64,000 nt of DNA, taken from the NCBI RefSeq assembly GCF_049985285.1, contig NZ_JBNIEU010000003.1, positions 62,001 to 126,000 of the forward strand. Direction: 5' to 3'. The position numbers and the translations under genes are program-made. The notes beneath the pieces are model-generated. The model saw only the letters and a program-made list of their open reading frames with translations. It did no database searches and was not told where the DNA came from. Every line of letters begins with the position of its first letter. The first letter of the stretch is position 1. Shown here in pieces: positions 14,829 through 24,530 of this stretch. The stretch comes from Aestuariirhabdus sp049985285. GTDB lineage: Bacteria; Pseudomonadota; Gammaproteobacteria; Pseudomonadales; Aestuariirhabdaceae.

Positions 14829-17678
14829 TTACAGAGACTCTATCTTTTTCAGTTGATCTTCAAGTGTCTGCTTCGCAGTTTGGGCATCTGCCATTTTGGC
14901 TCGCTCCTTTTCGACCACCTCGGCAGGCGCCTTGTCAACAAAGCGAGGGTTGCTTAACTTACCCTCAAAGCGCGCAACCTCCTTGCCCAGCTTTTCAATC
15001 TCCTTGGCAAGGCGAGTGGTTTCGGCGACCTTGTCGATCAGGCCCGCCATCGGAACCAGAACTTCCATCTCCCCAACCAGGCCGGTGGCGCACATCGGTG
15101 CGTCAGCGGCATTGACGGTTTCAATAGACTCCAGTTTCGCCAGTTTGCAGAGGAAGGTGCGATTGGCTTCCAATCGTTCGATGCCGGATGGTTCTATGTG
15201 GCTTAAAAGCACCGGAATCTCTTTGCCGGGGCTAATATTCATCTCCCCGCGAATATTGCGAATAGCCAGTATGACACCTTTAAGCCACTCGATATCGGTA
15301 ACCGCCTGGGAGTCAATTTTATCCTCCTCACTCATCGGGAAGGGCTGCAGCATGATGGTGTCGCCCTGCTTGTCGGTAAGGGGAGCGACACGCTGCCAGA
15401 TCTCTTCGGTGATATAGGGCATGATCGGATGGGCCAGGCGCAGGATAGTTTCAAGCACGCGTACCAGGGTGCGGCGGGTGCCTCGTTGCAGGTCGGCGCT
15501 TGCATTATCGTCCCAGAGCACAGGCTTGGACAGCTCCAGATACCAGTCGCAGTACTCATTCCAGACAAACTCATAGAGGGCCTGTGATGCGTGATCGAAG
15601 CGGTAGGCATCCATCGCTTCACAGAACTGCTTTTCGGTTTGCTGCAGACGGGTGATGATCCAGCGATCAGCGAGAGACAGCTCAACCACACCGCCATTTT
15701 GACCGCAGTCCTGATCTTCGGTATTCATTAATACGTAGCGAGCAGCGTTCCAGATCTTGTTGCAGAAGTTGCGATAACCCTCCATGCGGCTCATATCAAA
15801 TTTGATATCACGCCCGGTAGACGCCAGGGAGCAGAAGGTAAAGCGCAGAGCGTCAGTTCCGGCGGCTGTGATGCCGTCGGGGAAGTGCTTGCGAGTTTGC
15901 TGCTCTATTTTCTTGGCGAGCTGAGGCTGCATCATGTTTCCGGTGCGCTTGCTGACCAGGTCTTCGAGCTCTATGCCGTCGATCAGGTCGAGAGGGTCGA
16001 GAACGTTGCCCTTCGATTTGGACATTTTTTGCCCTTCCTGATCCCGTACTAAACCGTGTACGTATACCGTTTTGAAAGGAACTTGCGGCGTGCCGTCCTC
16101 ATTTTTCATAAAGTGCAGCGTCATCATAATCATGCGCGCTACCCAGAAGAAGATGATATCGAAGCCGGTTACCATTACTGAGCTCGGATGGAAGGTATTC
16201 AGCTCGGGCGTTTTTTCGGGCCAGCCAAGGGTTGAAAAGGTCCACAGAGCTGATGAGAACCAGGTGTCGAGTACGTCTTCGTCTTGACGCAGGTTGACGC
16301 TGTCATCCAGACCGTTTTCAGCGCGAGCTTCCGCTTCGTCGCGGCCGACGTAGACGTTGCCTTCGTCGTCGTACCAGGCGGGAATCCTGTGGCCCCACCA
16401 TAGTTGCCGCGAAATACACCAGTCTTGCAGATCGCGCATCCAGGCGAAGTACATATTTTCGTACTGCTGGGGAACAAACTTGATGTCACCGTCCTCTACG
16501 GCTTTTATGGCGGGCTCGGCCAGTTTTTGTACCGCTACGTACCACTGGTCGGTCAGGTAGGGCTCAATAACTACCCCGCCCCGGTCTCCATAAGGCACCT
16601 TAAGCGCGTGATCATCGATCTTCTCGAGTAACTCCAGTGCTTCGAACTCTCTAATAATCTGCTTGCGAGCCGCGAAACGCTCCAGACCACGATAGTTTTC
16701 AGGCAGCGTGCCGTCGAGGTCGGTATTTTCTGTGCCGTCGCTGTTAAAGACTTCCGCCCGGTCACGGATGTCGGCGTTGATCGTGAGGATGTTGACCATG
16801 GGCAGCTGATGGCGCTTGCCCACCTCATAGTCATTGAAGTCGTGGGCAGGGGTGATCTTGACACAGCCGGTTCCAAAATCGCGGTCTACGTAGTCGTCGG
16901 CAACGATGGGGATGCGGCGGTTAACCAGGGGTAGGGTCACATACTGCCCTACCAGGGCTTGATAGCGTTCATCGCTCGGGTGCACTGCGACCGCGGTGTC
17001 TCCGAGTATGGTTTCGGGCCGGGTGGTGGCAACCACCAGGTAATCGAGACCGTCGGCGGTTTTGGCTCCATCGGCCAATGGGTAGCGGAAATGCCAAAGG
17101 TGACCCTTGCTGTCCCGGTTCTCCACTTCGAGGTCGGAAATCGCCGTGTGCAGTTTGGGGTCCCAGTTGACCAGGCGCTTGCCGCGATAGATGAGTCCCT
17201 CCTTGTGGAGGCGAACAAATACCTCTTTCACCGCATTGGAGAGGCCCTCATCCATAGTGAAACGTTCTCGGCTCCAGTCGACAGAGGCGCCCATTCTCCG
17301 CAGCTGACGGGTAATAGTGCCGCCGGATTCAGCTTTCCAGTCCCATATCTTATCGAGAAATTTTTCGCGACCCAGATCGTGACGGTTGATTCCCTGGGCT
17401 TGCAGCTGGCGCTCCACCACCATCTGGGTAGCGATACCCGCGTGGTCGGTACCCACCTGCCAGAGCGTATTGTTGCCTTTCATGCGGTGGTAGCGAATCA
17501 GGGTGTCCATGATGGTATCCTGAAACGCGTGTCCCATGTGCAGGCTACCGGTCACATTGGGGGGAGGAATCATTATGGAGTAGGGCTCGCCCTCTCCAGA
17601 GGGGGCAAAGTAACCCCTCTCTTCCCAGGTGGTGTACCAGCTACGCTCGATTTCGTTCGGTTGGTAGGTCTTATCCAT
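14829..17678 (-). CDS. valS: Valyl-tRNA synthetase
   Basis: Class I aminoacyl-tRNA synthetase that charges tRNA-Val. The 949-residue length is typical. Visible are the HIGH-type signature PPPNVTGSLHMGH (HMGH at residues 47-50), the editing domain, the KMSKS motif in GQKMSKSKGNVLDP (around residue 555) and a C-terminal coiled-coil arm rich in Lys/Glu that contacts tRNA. The valS-(small gene)-holC-pepA run matches the order in Pseudomonas. The 187-bp gap upstream should hold its promoter; no T-box-like leader is seen. Confidence 0.98.
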   Translation of the reverse strand: MDKTYQPNEIERSWYTTWEERGYFAPSGEGEPYSIMIPPPNVTGSLHMGHAFQDTIMDTLIRYHRMKGNNTLWQVGTDHAGIATQMVVERQLQAQGINRHDLGREKFLDKIWDWKAESGGTITRQLRRMGASVDWSRERFTMDEGLSNAVKEVFVRLHKEGLIYRGKRLVNWDPKLHTAISDLEVENRDSKGHLWHFRYPLADGAKTADGLDYLVVATTRPETILGDTAVAVHPSDERYQALVGQYVTLPLVNRRIPIVADDYVDRDFGTGCVKITPAHDFNDYEVGKRHQLPMVNILTINADIRDRAEVFNSDGTENTDLDGTLPENYRGLERFAARKQIIREFEALELLEKIDDHALKVPYGDRGGVVIEPYLTDQWYVAVQKLAEPAIKAVEDGDIKFVPQQYENMYFAWMRDLQDWCISRQLWWGHRIPAWYDDEGNVYVGRDEAEARAENGLDDSVNLRQDEDVLDTWFSSALWTFSTLGWPEKTPELNTFHPSSVMVTGFDIIFFWVARMIMMTLHFMKNEDGTPQVPFKTVYVHGLVRDQEGQKMSKSKGNVLDPLDLIDGIELEDLVSKRTGNMMQPQLAKKIEQQTRKHFPDGITAAGTDALRFTFCSLASTGRDIKFDMSRMEGYRNFCNKIWNAARYVLMNTEDQDCGQNGGVVELSLADRWIITRLQQTEKQFCEAMDAYRFDHASQALYEFVWNEYCDWYLELSKPVLWDDNASADLQRGTRRTLVRVLETILRLAHPIMPYITEEIWQRVAPLTDKQGDTIMLQPFPMSEEDKIDSQAVTDIEWLKGVILAIRNIRGEMNISPGKEIPVLLSHIEPSGIERLEANRTFLCKLAKLESIETVNAADAPMCATGLVGEMEVLVPMAGLIDKVAETTRLAKEIEKLGKEVARFEGKLSNPRFVDKAPAEVVEKERAKMADAQTAKQTLEDQLKKIESL

Positions 17679-17865
17679 GATGGTCTGCAGATCTTCTCAT
17701 CGGGTCGGTCAAACGGCGCATTATACATGGCTCGAGTCCCCGCGAGCCATAGCTCACAAGTCATTGCTTGAGGAAATTACAGCGCAAGGCGGACTTGCAG
17801 CCAAACCGTTTGTGTAATCGATGGTGATGCAGGTTTGCTTGAGACGGGCGAGGCTGAGTGCCGGC

Positions 17866-18435
17866 TTACTGTTTGTCGAATTGGTTGAGGATGGTATTGA
17901 GTTGCTGGCGCAGGCGTTGACGCAGCTCCACTTCGAGGCGAGGCAGGGTGTCTTCGACCAGCTGCTGGATGATCTGTTCGCCCTTGCTTTCCAGTAATGC
18001 TATCGCCTGGGTCTGCTGCTCCGGCTCCAGCGTATTGAGCTGTTCGGTTAGCGACGCATCATCCTTGGCGCCCTGGTCGGGCACCGGTTCCACCTGTTGA
18101 AGAGATTTTTGGGAATTGAGTTTGGCCAATGTTTGCTTGGGCAGGAAGGGGTTATCCCCCAGCATATCCCGGGTCAAGGGCTTCAGTAGCGAGCTGCCGC
18201 GCTGGATGTTTTTTTCGTAGGCGCTTTCGGCCCGGGCCTTGTAGAGGTCCGTTGCGCGGGGAGCGGCCTTGGGAGCGGGGGGGATGACCGCAGGTTCACC
18301 GTTATCCACTTCATTTAGGATGGGGATGTTGTCGGTGGGGGACTGCTCGCCCTGCAGCTCATCGTCGAGCAGTTGGCGGATCGACATCAGCTCATCCAGT
18401 AGTGCTTTGTCGTCTGCGGGGTCTTTCTTTGCCAT
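17866..18435 (-). CDS. Conserved hypothetical protein between holC and valS
   Basis: A soluble 189-residue protein. I start it at the ATG at 18435, 8 bp after the holC stop, with GCGAGGA just before it; the longer frame to 18480 overlaps holC. The N-terminal third is acidic (DELMSIRQLLDDELQ), the middle is Pro/Ala-rich and likely disordered, and the last 60 residues (ALLESKGEQIIQQLVEDTLP onward) look like an amphipathic helix that could form a coiled coil. Proteins of this kind recur beside holC in pseudomonads. No function is known to me. Confidence 0.75.
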   Translation of the reverse strand: MAKKDPADDKALLDELMSIRQLLDDELQGEQSPTDNIPILNEVDNGEPAVIPPAPKAAPRATDLYKARAESAYEKNIQRGSSLLKPLTRDMLGDNPFLPKQTLAKLNSQKSLQQVEPVPDQGAKDDASLTEQLNTLEPEQQTQAIALLESKGEQIIQQLVEDTLPRLEVELRQRLRQQLNTILNQFDKQ

Positions 18436-18442
18436 TCCTCGC

Positions 18443-18871
18443 CTAACCTCGTATCTGATGGGTGTGCATAGGATAGCCACGTTGTTTATAAAAGCGGAAA
18501 TTATCCCGAGATTGGCGCTTCGTGTCCTCTTTGTTGATCACAATTTCGGCCACTCGGGCAAAGCGCCCGAAGCAGTCGGGTATGCGGTCGGCGAGGTTGA
18601 TCAATAGGTCGTGGTGGTCGCCAGCCTCTTCAGTGTGCCCCACCTCTATGGGAGCGCCAGGTGTCGCTTGTCCCCGCAACCCATGGGGCAAAAAACGCTC
18701 GCCGCGGTAGCTCCACAGTAGCTCATCGAGCTGCTGGGCCTGGGGCTCATCCTGTGCATGAATAAACACCTGGTGTCCCAGTTGGTAGGCTTTTTCTGCC
18801 AGCCGGCAAGCAAACAGGAACGCGTCTTGTGGGTGTTCGCCGGCCAGCAGGTAAAAGTCGATACGGGTCAC
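18443..18871 (-). CDS. holC: DNA polymerase III subunit chi
   Basis: HolC joins the psi subunit to link the clamp loader with single-strand binding protein at the replication fork. The 142-residue size, the start TRIDFYLLAGEHPQDAFLFA and the motifs CRLAEKAYQLGHQVFIHAQD, LLWSYRGERFLPHG and INLADRIPDCFGRFARVAEI are diagnostic. It starts 17 bp after the pepA stop and is probably cotranscribed with pepA. Confidence 0.95.
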   Translation of the reverse strand: MTRIDFYLLAGEHPQDAFLFACRLAEKAYQLGHQVFIHAQDEPQAQQLDELLWSYRGERFLPHGLRGQATPGAPIEVGHTEEAGDHHDLLINLADRIPDCFGRFARVAEIVINKEDTKRQSRDNFRFYKQRGYPMHTHQIRG

Positions 18872-18888
18872 GATGGGCCTCGTCGCTC

Positions 18889-20382
18889 TCAGGGTGCGCT
18901 ATCGAGCAGGAACTGGCTCAAGAGGGCGACGGGACGTCCGGTGGCGCCCTTGTTAGCGCCGCTAACCCAGGCCGTGCCGGCGATATCGAGGTGTGCCCAA
19001 TCAAACTTTTCGGCAAACCGGGCCAGGAAGCACCCTGCGGTGATGGTGCCTGCCCCCGGCCCGCCAATGTTAGCGATATCGGCGAAGTTGCTATCCAGCT
19101 GTTTCTGGTAGTCCGCGTTCATGGGGAGCTGCCATACGGGGTCTGCGGATACCTTTCCCGCCGAGCTCAGTTTACTGGCGAGGGCATCGTTGTTGCTAAT
19201 CATGCCACTGATGTGATGGCCCAGTGCCACGATGCAGGCTCCAGTCAGGGTTGCGATATCGACCACGGCGGCTGGTTTGAACCGTTCGGCGTAGGTCAAC
19301 GCATCACACAGGACCAGGCGACCCTCGGCGTCGGTGTTGAGTATCTCGATGGTTTTGCCCGACATCGAGGTAACGATATCGCCAGGCTTGGTAGCGGTGG
19401 GTCCCGGCATGTTTTCGGCGCTGGCAATCATGCCGACCACGTTCAGCGGCAGGCCCAGTTCACACAGGGTGGTCATGGCTCCAAGCACGCTGGCGGCGCC
19501 GCACATATCGTATTTCATCTCATCCATCGCCGCCCCCGGCTTGAGGCTGATGCCGCCGCTATCGAAGGTGATTCCCTTGCCGAGTAGCACGATCGGTTTG
19601 TCTGCCTTCTTGCCGCCTTTGTACTCCATCGTAATCAGGCGTGCGCCCTGGGCGCTGCCTGCGCTAACAGAGAGCAGTGAGTGCATGCCCAGTTCACGCA
19701 TCTGTTTCTCGTCGAGCACTTTGCACGTTAGGGTTTTGTGCTTTTTGGCCAGCCCTCTCGCCCGGGTGGCCAGGTAGCTGGGGGTGCAAAAATTACCGGG
19801 AAGGTTACCCAAATCCCGAGCGGTATGGATGCCGGACACGATGGCCTGGGCATGAGAGCAAGCACGCGAGCACTGGGTAGCCTGCGCGCGCGACGAGGCT
19901 AGCAGGGCGACTTTGCGCAAGGGGAGAGGTTTGCTGCTTTTGCTGCTTTTGAGCTGGTCGAAGCGGTAGTTACCTTCCCCCGCGGCTTGCAATAACTGGC
20001 GGGCTTTCCAGTAGTTATCAGCGTCGACGACGGGCTGGTCACACAGGGCTAACAGGGCATCCTTGCACCCTGCCTGTTTGATAGCAGTAGCGATGGCTCG
20101 GGCCGCTTTGATGAAATCGGCCTGGCTGATGGCGGTGTCGCATTGGGATACTCCGGCCAGTAGAACCCGTTCGGCCCGGATACCTGCGACGCGATGAAGC
20201 ATCAGGGTTTGGCCCGCTTTGCCGTTAATGTCGCCAGCTTTGAGCAGGCTGGCCAGAAGGCCGTCGGCTCCCTGGTCAATACGCTTGGCCGCCGGGCTGA
20301 GTTCACCCTTTTCACCTACGGCAACTACCAGGCAGGCAGTCGGCTGATTTTCCAGTTCCCCGGTTTTGGCGATAAATTCCAT
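18889..20382 (-). CDS. pepA: Leucyl aminopeptidase (cytosol aminopeptidase PepA)
   Basis: A M17 metallo-aminopeptidase that releases N-terminal residues from peptides; in E. coli the same protein also acts as an architectural DNA-binding factor in Xer recombination and carAB control. The family signature NTDAEGRL is present, as are the metal-ligand segments VLLGKGITFDSGGISLKPG and EMKYDMCGAA. I chose the ATG at 20382, preceded by GGAG and a 5-bp spacer, over the one at 20400. It is divergent from lptF, as in Pseudomonas. Full length, 497 residues. Confidence 0.96.
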   Translation of the reverse strand: MEFIAKTGELENQPTACLVVAVGEKGELSPAAKRIDQGADGLLASLLKAGDINGKAGQTLMLHRVAGIRAERVLLAGVSQCDTAISQADFIKAARAIATAIKQAGCKDALLALCDQPVVDADNYWKARQLLQAAGEGNYRFDQLKSSKSSKPLPLRKVALLASSRAQATQCSRACSHAQAIVSGIHTARDLGNLPGNFCTPSYLATRARGLAKKHKTLTCKVLDEKQMRELGMHSLLSVSAGSAQGARLITMEYKGGKKADKPIVLLGKGITFDSGGISLKPGAAMDEMKYDMCGAASVLGAMTTLCELGLPLNVVGMIASAENMPGPTATKPGDIVTSMSGKTIEILNTDAEGRLVLCDALTYAERFKPAAVVDIATLTGACIVALGHHISGMISNNDALASKLSSAGKVSADPVWQLPMNADYQKQLDSNFADIANIGGPGAGTITAGCFLARFAEKFDWAHLDIAGTAWVSGANKGATGRPVALLSQFLLDSAP

Positions 20383-20593
20383 GTATACTCCGCAAGACAA
20401 AAGAGGTGGCTTTAAGTGATAATTAACGGTGCCGCAGCGGCCATCCGAAAACGAAATGCTGCGAGTCGATTGGGTCGATCGCTACACATTGGAGCAGCGT
20501 TTCCCGCCGGGGTTCAAGTGTACGCAACTGAACCCTTTTTGTCAGTGTTGAGTGCTTCGCAGGCGTTGTTTTGGAAGCTGGAGAGAGTTTCGT

Positions 20594-21703
20594 TTGATTA
20601 TTTTTCGTTATCTGGCGAAAGAGGTAATGCTCGCGTTTTCGGCGGTCGCTGGCGTATTGCTGCTGATTATTCTCAGCGCCCGCTTTATCCACTTTTTGTC
20701 CCGCGCCGCCACGGGGCGGCTTAACTCCGAGTACCTGTTCTCCCTTATTGGTTACCAGATTCCCAGCTTTTTGCTGGTGTTGCTGCCGTTGGCGATCTTT
20801 CTCGGTGTTTTACTTGCCTACGGGCGCCTTTATGTCGACAACGAAATGACGGTATTGCGAGCCTGTGGCATGAGCTCCCGTCGCCTGATTGCCTTTTCGT
20901 TGTTCCCCGGGGTTTTGGTGACCATTCTGGTTGCCGCGCTAAGTCTGGCCGTGGCGCCCTGGGGGGCGAAAAATGCTGAGTGGATTTTGGCGAAACAGAA
21001 AACCTTAACCGAGTTCGATATGTTGTTGCCCGGACGCTTTCAGTCGACGGGCGAGAGGGTGACCTATACCGAGCGTTTAAGTGACGACCGCAAACGCATG
21101 GACGGAGTTTTTATCGCTAGCCTGGGCGAGAGCGGTGGTGAGGGTCGCATCACGTTGCTGTTGGCCGATGAAGGTGCCCAGCGGGTAGTGGAGGAGACGG
21201 GAAGCCGTTATCTGGAACTCAAGCAGGGCTATCGTTACGACCTTGTTCCCGGAGAAGCGGATCTGCGTCAGATTCGTTATGAGCGCTACGGTATCAAGAT
21301 GCCCCGAGGCAGCGACGATATTGAAATCTCCGAGGTGAAGGCGCTCAGCACGCCCCGTTTATACGAAGAGGGGCTGGAGAATCGGGGTGAGCTGTTGTGG
21401 CGCATCTCCCTGCCGGTGATGGTGCCCATTTTGGTGTTGTTGGCGGTCCCCCTCAGCCGCGTTAACCCTCGCCAGGGCCGTTATATGCGTCTGGTTCCCT
21501 CGGTGATTATCTATCTGGTGTATCTCGGCGGTTTGTTGGCAAGCAACAGTGCGGTTGCCGATGGTCGTCTCGACTGGCAGTGGGCGATGTGGCCCTTGCA
21601 CCTTGTGTTTCTGTTGGCGGCCATCGTACTGAACTGGGGGCGTGATATTCGAACCTTGCTGACCCCCAAACCGGTTGCATCCATAACAGGAGCGAGCCGA
21701 TGA
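20594..21703 (+). CDS. lptF: LPS export permease LptF (TTG start)
   Basis: One of the two membrane subunits of the LptB2FG extractor that lifts lipopolysaccharide out of the inner membrane. The protein begins IIFRYLAKEVMLAFSAV, as LptF proteins do, so the start is the TTG at 20594, with GGAGAGAG about 8 bases upstream; no ATG fits. It has an N-terminal pair of helices, a periplasmic beta-jellyroll (about 110-260) and a C-terminal helix bundle. It overlaps lptG by 4 bp. A TTG start may hold its level down relative to other Lpt parts. Confidence 0.95.
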   Translation: MIIFRYLAKEVMLAFSAVAGVLLLIILSARFIHFLSRAATGRLNSEYLFSLIGYQIPSFLLVLLPLAIFLGVLLAYGRLYVDNEMTVLRACGMSSRRLIAFSLFPGVLVTILVAALSLAVAPWGAKNAEWILAKQKTLTEFDMLLPGRFQSTGERVTYTERLSDDRKRMDGVFIASLGESGGEGRITLLLADEGAQRVVEETGSRYLELKQGYRYDLVPGEADLRQIRYERYGIKMPRGSDDIEISEVKALSTPRLYEEGLENRGELLWRISLPVMVPILVLLAVPLSRVNPRQGRYMRLVPSVIIYLVYLGGLLASNSAVADGRLDWQWAMWPLHLVFLLAAIVLNWGRDIRTLLTPKPVASITGASR

Positions 21704-22764
21704 GAACCATTGACCGTTATCTTGGGACGACCGTGTTTGGCGCCATCCTGATGGTGCTGTTACTGCTAATTTCCCTCGACATGCTGTTTGGGTTGGTGGC
21801 GGAGCTACGCCGCCTGAAACTCGATTATCAGGTACCGCAAGCGCTGTGGTACCTGATGATGAAGACCCCCAAACGGATCTACGACTATTTGCCCTTTGCC
21901 AGTTTGATCGGGTGTCTTGTGGGGTTGGGCAGCCTGGCGACCCACAGTGAGTTGGTGGTGTTGCGCGCGGCGGGAGTGAGCCTGTCACGAATCGTTTGGG
22001 CGGTGAGCAAACCCATGCTGGTACTGGTGTTGGTCGGGTCTGCAATTGGCGAGTATGTGCTGCCTTACACTGAACAGGTGGCCGATAGTGAGCGCGCCCT
22101 GGAGCGCGATGGCCGTGAACCCGGACAGCTGAGTAAAACGGGTATTTGGCACCGCGAAGGTGATGAATTCCTCTATTTCAACGTGGTTGAGCCTAATGGC
22201 GTACTGCATGGTGTCAGTCGGTTCCGTTTTGATGAACAAAACCAGCTGCAGGAGAGCAGCTATGCGACCCGAGGCATTGCCCAAGGGGATCACTGGCTGC
22301 TCGAAAATGTGAAGATAAGTCGTGTCAAGGACCGTGTGATCGAGACGGAGCAGTATCAGACCTTGCGCTGGGACACCGGCCTGACCACGCGAGTGCTCAA
22401 CATTATCGCCGTGCCCCCATCGGATCTGTCGATTCAGGGCCTGTACGCTTATGTCACCTATCTCGAAGGCCAGGGGTTGGACGCATCGGAGCAGGCGTTG
22501 GCGATGTGGCAGAAGCTTTTGCAGCCGATCGGTATCATGGCACTGGTCATGATCGGTATCTCGTTCGTATTTGGACCCTTGCGCTCGGTGACCATGGGGC
22601 AGAGGGTCTTCAGCGGGGTACTGTTCGGCTTTGCTTTCAAAGTGATGCAGGACCTACTCGGCCCCGCCAGTATGGTGTTCGGCTTCTCGCCCGGGATTGC
22701 CGTGGCGGCGCCCATCCTGCTGTGCCTGTGTCTGGGGTGGTTCCTGCTGCGCAAAGCAGCTTAA
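21700..22764 (+). CDS. lptG: LPS export permease LptG
   Basis: Partner of LptF in the LPS extraction complex. The start RTIDRYLGTTVFGAILMVLL is typical. The protein has six membrane helices around a periplasmic jellyroll and the coupling segment YLMMKTPKRIYDYLPFASLIG in the cytoplasmic loop. Its ATG overlaps the lptF stop (ATGA), so the two are translationally coupled. The ATPase LptB is not in this window. Length 354 is normal. Confidence 0.96.
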   Translation: MRTIDRYLGTTVFGAILMVLLLLISLDMLFGLVAELRRLKLDYQVPQALWYLMMKTPKRIYDYLPFASLIGCLVGLGSLATHSELVVLRAAGVSLSRIVWAVSKPMLVLVLVGSAIGEYVLPYTEQVADSERALERDGREPGQLSKTGIWHREGDEFLYFNVVEPNGVLHGVSRFRFDEQNQLQESSYATRGIAQGDHWLLENVKISRVKDRVIETEQYQTLRWDTGLTTRVLNIIAVPPSDLSIQGLYAYVTYLEGQGLDASEQALAMWQKLLQPIGIMALVMIGISFVFGPLRSVTMGQRVFSGVLFGFAFKVMQDLLGPASMVFGFSPGIAVAAPILLCLCLGWFLLRKAA

Positions 22765-22802
22765 GGCGCCTGGGGGAAGGGTTTTCCTGCCCTATCCCCT
22801 GA

Positions 22803-23291
22803 CTAAGGCTTCTCTTTGTTTTTCTTTTGGGTCAATTGCACAACTCGCGACAGCGAGTAGCGGTCATGCCAGGTGAGCCCGTCTTTATCGATAATGGCCC
22901 AGAAATACCCCGCTCCCAATAGCAACAGGGAGGGAATAGCGACCAGGTACCGGAGCAGGCTTTGCCAAAGACTGATCATACTGCCGTCTTCGTTTTCTAT
23001 TCGAATGCTCCAGGCTTGCATGCCGAGGGTTTGGCCGCTGCGTGTCCAGAAAATAGCGAAGAAGGCAAAAATAACAATGAACAGTAGCGACGTCAGGAAG
23101 GCGTCCCCATGGGAGGCATTAAGCTGCTGCTCGGTAGCTTCGCTGCCACCCGCCATCACCTTGATACCGATGTAGATTGCGGTGACCAGCATTGACAGGG
23201 CAATAACCAGCAAGCTGTCGTAGAACATAGCGGCGAAGCGTCTCCAAAGGGATGCGTTGGGGAGGCGGGTTTCGGCTTTGGGCTGGTGCAT
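22803..23291 (-). CDS. RDD family membrane protein
   Basis: A 162-residue membrane protein with three predicted helices and the RDD-family features: LPNASLWRRFAAMFYDSLLV at the N-terminus (Arg and Asp of the RDD motif), GQTLGMQAWSIRIENEDG in the middle, and KDGLTWHDRYSLSRVV at the end. The family's function is uncertain; a role in ion or proton exchange has been proposed for some members. It is convergent with lptG, as an RDD gene often is in related genomes. Confidence 0.88.
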   Translation of the reverse strand: MHQPKAETRLPNASLWRRFAAMFYDSLLVIALSMLVTAIYIGIKVMAGGSEATEQQLNASHGDAFLTSLLFIVIFAFFAIFWTRSGQTLGMQAWSIRIENEDGSMISLWQSLLRYLVAIPSLLLLGAGYFWAIIDKDGLTWHDRYSLSRVVQLTQKKNKEKP

Positions 23292-23828
23292 GGATGATCG
23301 GTACCGCGTTGGAGGGTCAAAAGGAGCGCCATTCTAGCAGATTCTCTGGCATGGAGGCACTCGTTCCTCTGCTGCTGGCTTGCCCGGGGGAGGGCGAAAA
23401 CTCCAGCGGCAATAGCTAAAAAGGGAAATGAAAAAGAGGGCGGCAGCGGAGCACTCTAGATAGGGGTTCGACAGCATTCCATCGTGGCCGAGCGCAGTAA
23501 AAACACCCCTTTAGTATGGGCGTCTGGAGATGCTGTGATCAATCACCCTGACGGGTTGCCCGGAAACCACGAGTACCGATAGCTCTCCTCTCGGCAAGCC
23601 CCTAACCAGGCCCCTAACTAAGAACGGGAGTTGTTCGCAAGCCCCTTAGGCTTCTTTCTACCGATGATCTGCGTAGAGGATATTGTGCGCTACAACCCCT
23701 TTTTTAGCATCCATGGGGAAAATACCCGCAGCAGCTTTGCCACAGGTCCCGGTCTCGCTAGACTGTGGGATGCGTCCAGACCCCGCTGTTGTGGGCAGAT
23801 GAAAGAGGCGCTCGGTTCAGGAGGAACC
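23292..23828. other. 537-bp gap with no recognised gene
   Basis: No convincing coding frame is seen. An open frame from 23631 runs into the next gene, but its N-terminal 66 residues do not look like protein and the next gene has a strong internal start. A small tandem repeat, GCCCCTAAC twice at 23598-23606 and 23610-23618, is the only visible pattern. Confidence 0.5.
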
Positions 23829-24530
23829 ATGATACCTGTAACAGCTCGATCCATGCTTGGGATTCTATTATTGCTGTCGGCCTTTGGTGAGATTGAAGCG
23901 GCGCAAAACGACTCGGATCGCTGGTCGATCCAGCTGGTGACCAGCAGTTACCTGCTGCGTTTCTACAGCTATCTCGGTACGGATTTGCACAACTACAACG
24001 GTGGAGACGAACGAGGTCAGGAGCTGAGGCGCGCAGAAACGGCGCTGACCGGGCTGCTGCGGGTGGGTGACCACGCCGATCTGGCGGTGGCCTGGAAGCA
24101 GTTTATTGATGCACAGGCGGCGTTTGAGGCTAGCTGGCTTACCCACGAAGCACCCGATTGGGAGTCTCTACAGGCGATGGCGGTTGCTCATCGATCGTTG
24201 TTGGAGCTATTGCAGCGGGATTTTGGAGGCGCTCCCCACTTCGCTATGAATCTGGAGTTGTTGGACCTCATGGAGTTTTATATGCTCCGCAGTACCGACC
24301 TGCGTCAATTGAATAACCATCCGCGGGGAGATGAGTACGATCAGGCGCAGGAAACCCAGCAGTTTGAGGCCGCATTTATGTCTCTTGTGGATGCCGACCG
24401 GGTAACCCCCGGTGCAGAAAAGCGCTGGCGCAATATTCGTCCGCTGCTGGCCAGTCGCAAACCCATTCCCGCTCCCATTATGATGATACGCCACGGTGGC
24501 AGTCTCTCCTATCTGTTAGGCGAGGGTTAG
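23829..24530 (+). CDS. Predicted secreted protein, unknown function
   Basis: A 233-residue protein starting at the ATG at 23829, which follows CAGGAGGAACC. Residues 1-24 are a signal peptide (MLGILLLLSAFGEIEAAQ region, cleavage near EAA-Q). The mature part is largely helical and acidic, with WSIQLVTSSYLLRFYSYLG, a YNGGDERGQELRRAETAL segment and no cysteine pair or enzyme motif I recognise. The stop overlaps that of the convergent hydrolase gene by 4 bp. A four-helix periplasmic protein is a guess. Confidence 0.75.
   Translation: MIPVTARSMLGILLLLSAFGEIEAAQNDSDRWSIQLVTSSYLLRFYSYLGTDLHNYNGGDERGQELRRAETALTGLLRVGDHADLAVAWKQFIDAQAAFEASWLTHEAPDWESLQAMAVAHRSLLELLQRDFGGAPHFAMNLELLDLMEFYMLRSTDLRQLNNHPRGDEYDQAQETQQFEAAFMSLVDADRVTPGAEKRWRNIRPLLASRKPIPAPIMMIRHGGSLSYLLGEG

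Noticed and set aside
23520..23560. CRP-like TGTGATCAATCACC near 23,536
   Set aside because: The spacer between half-sites is 4 bp, not 6, so it does not fit a CRP site.
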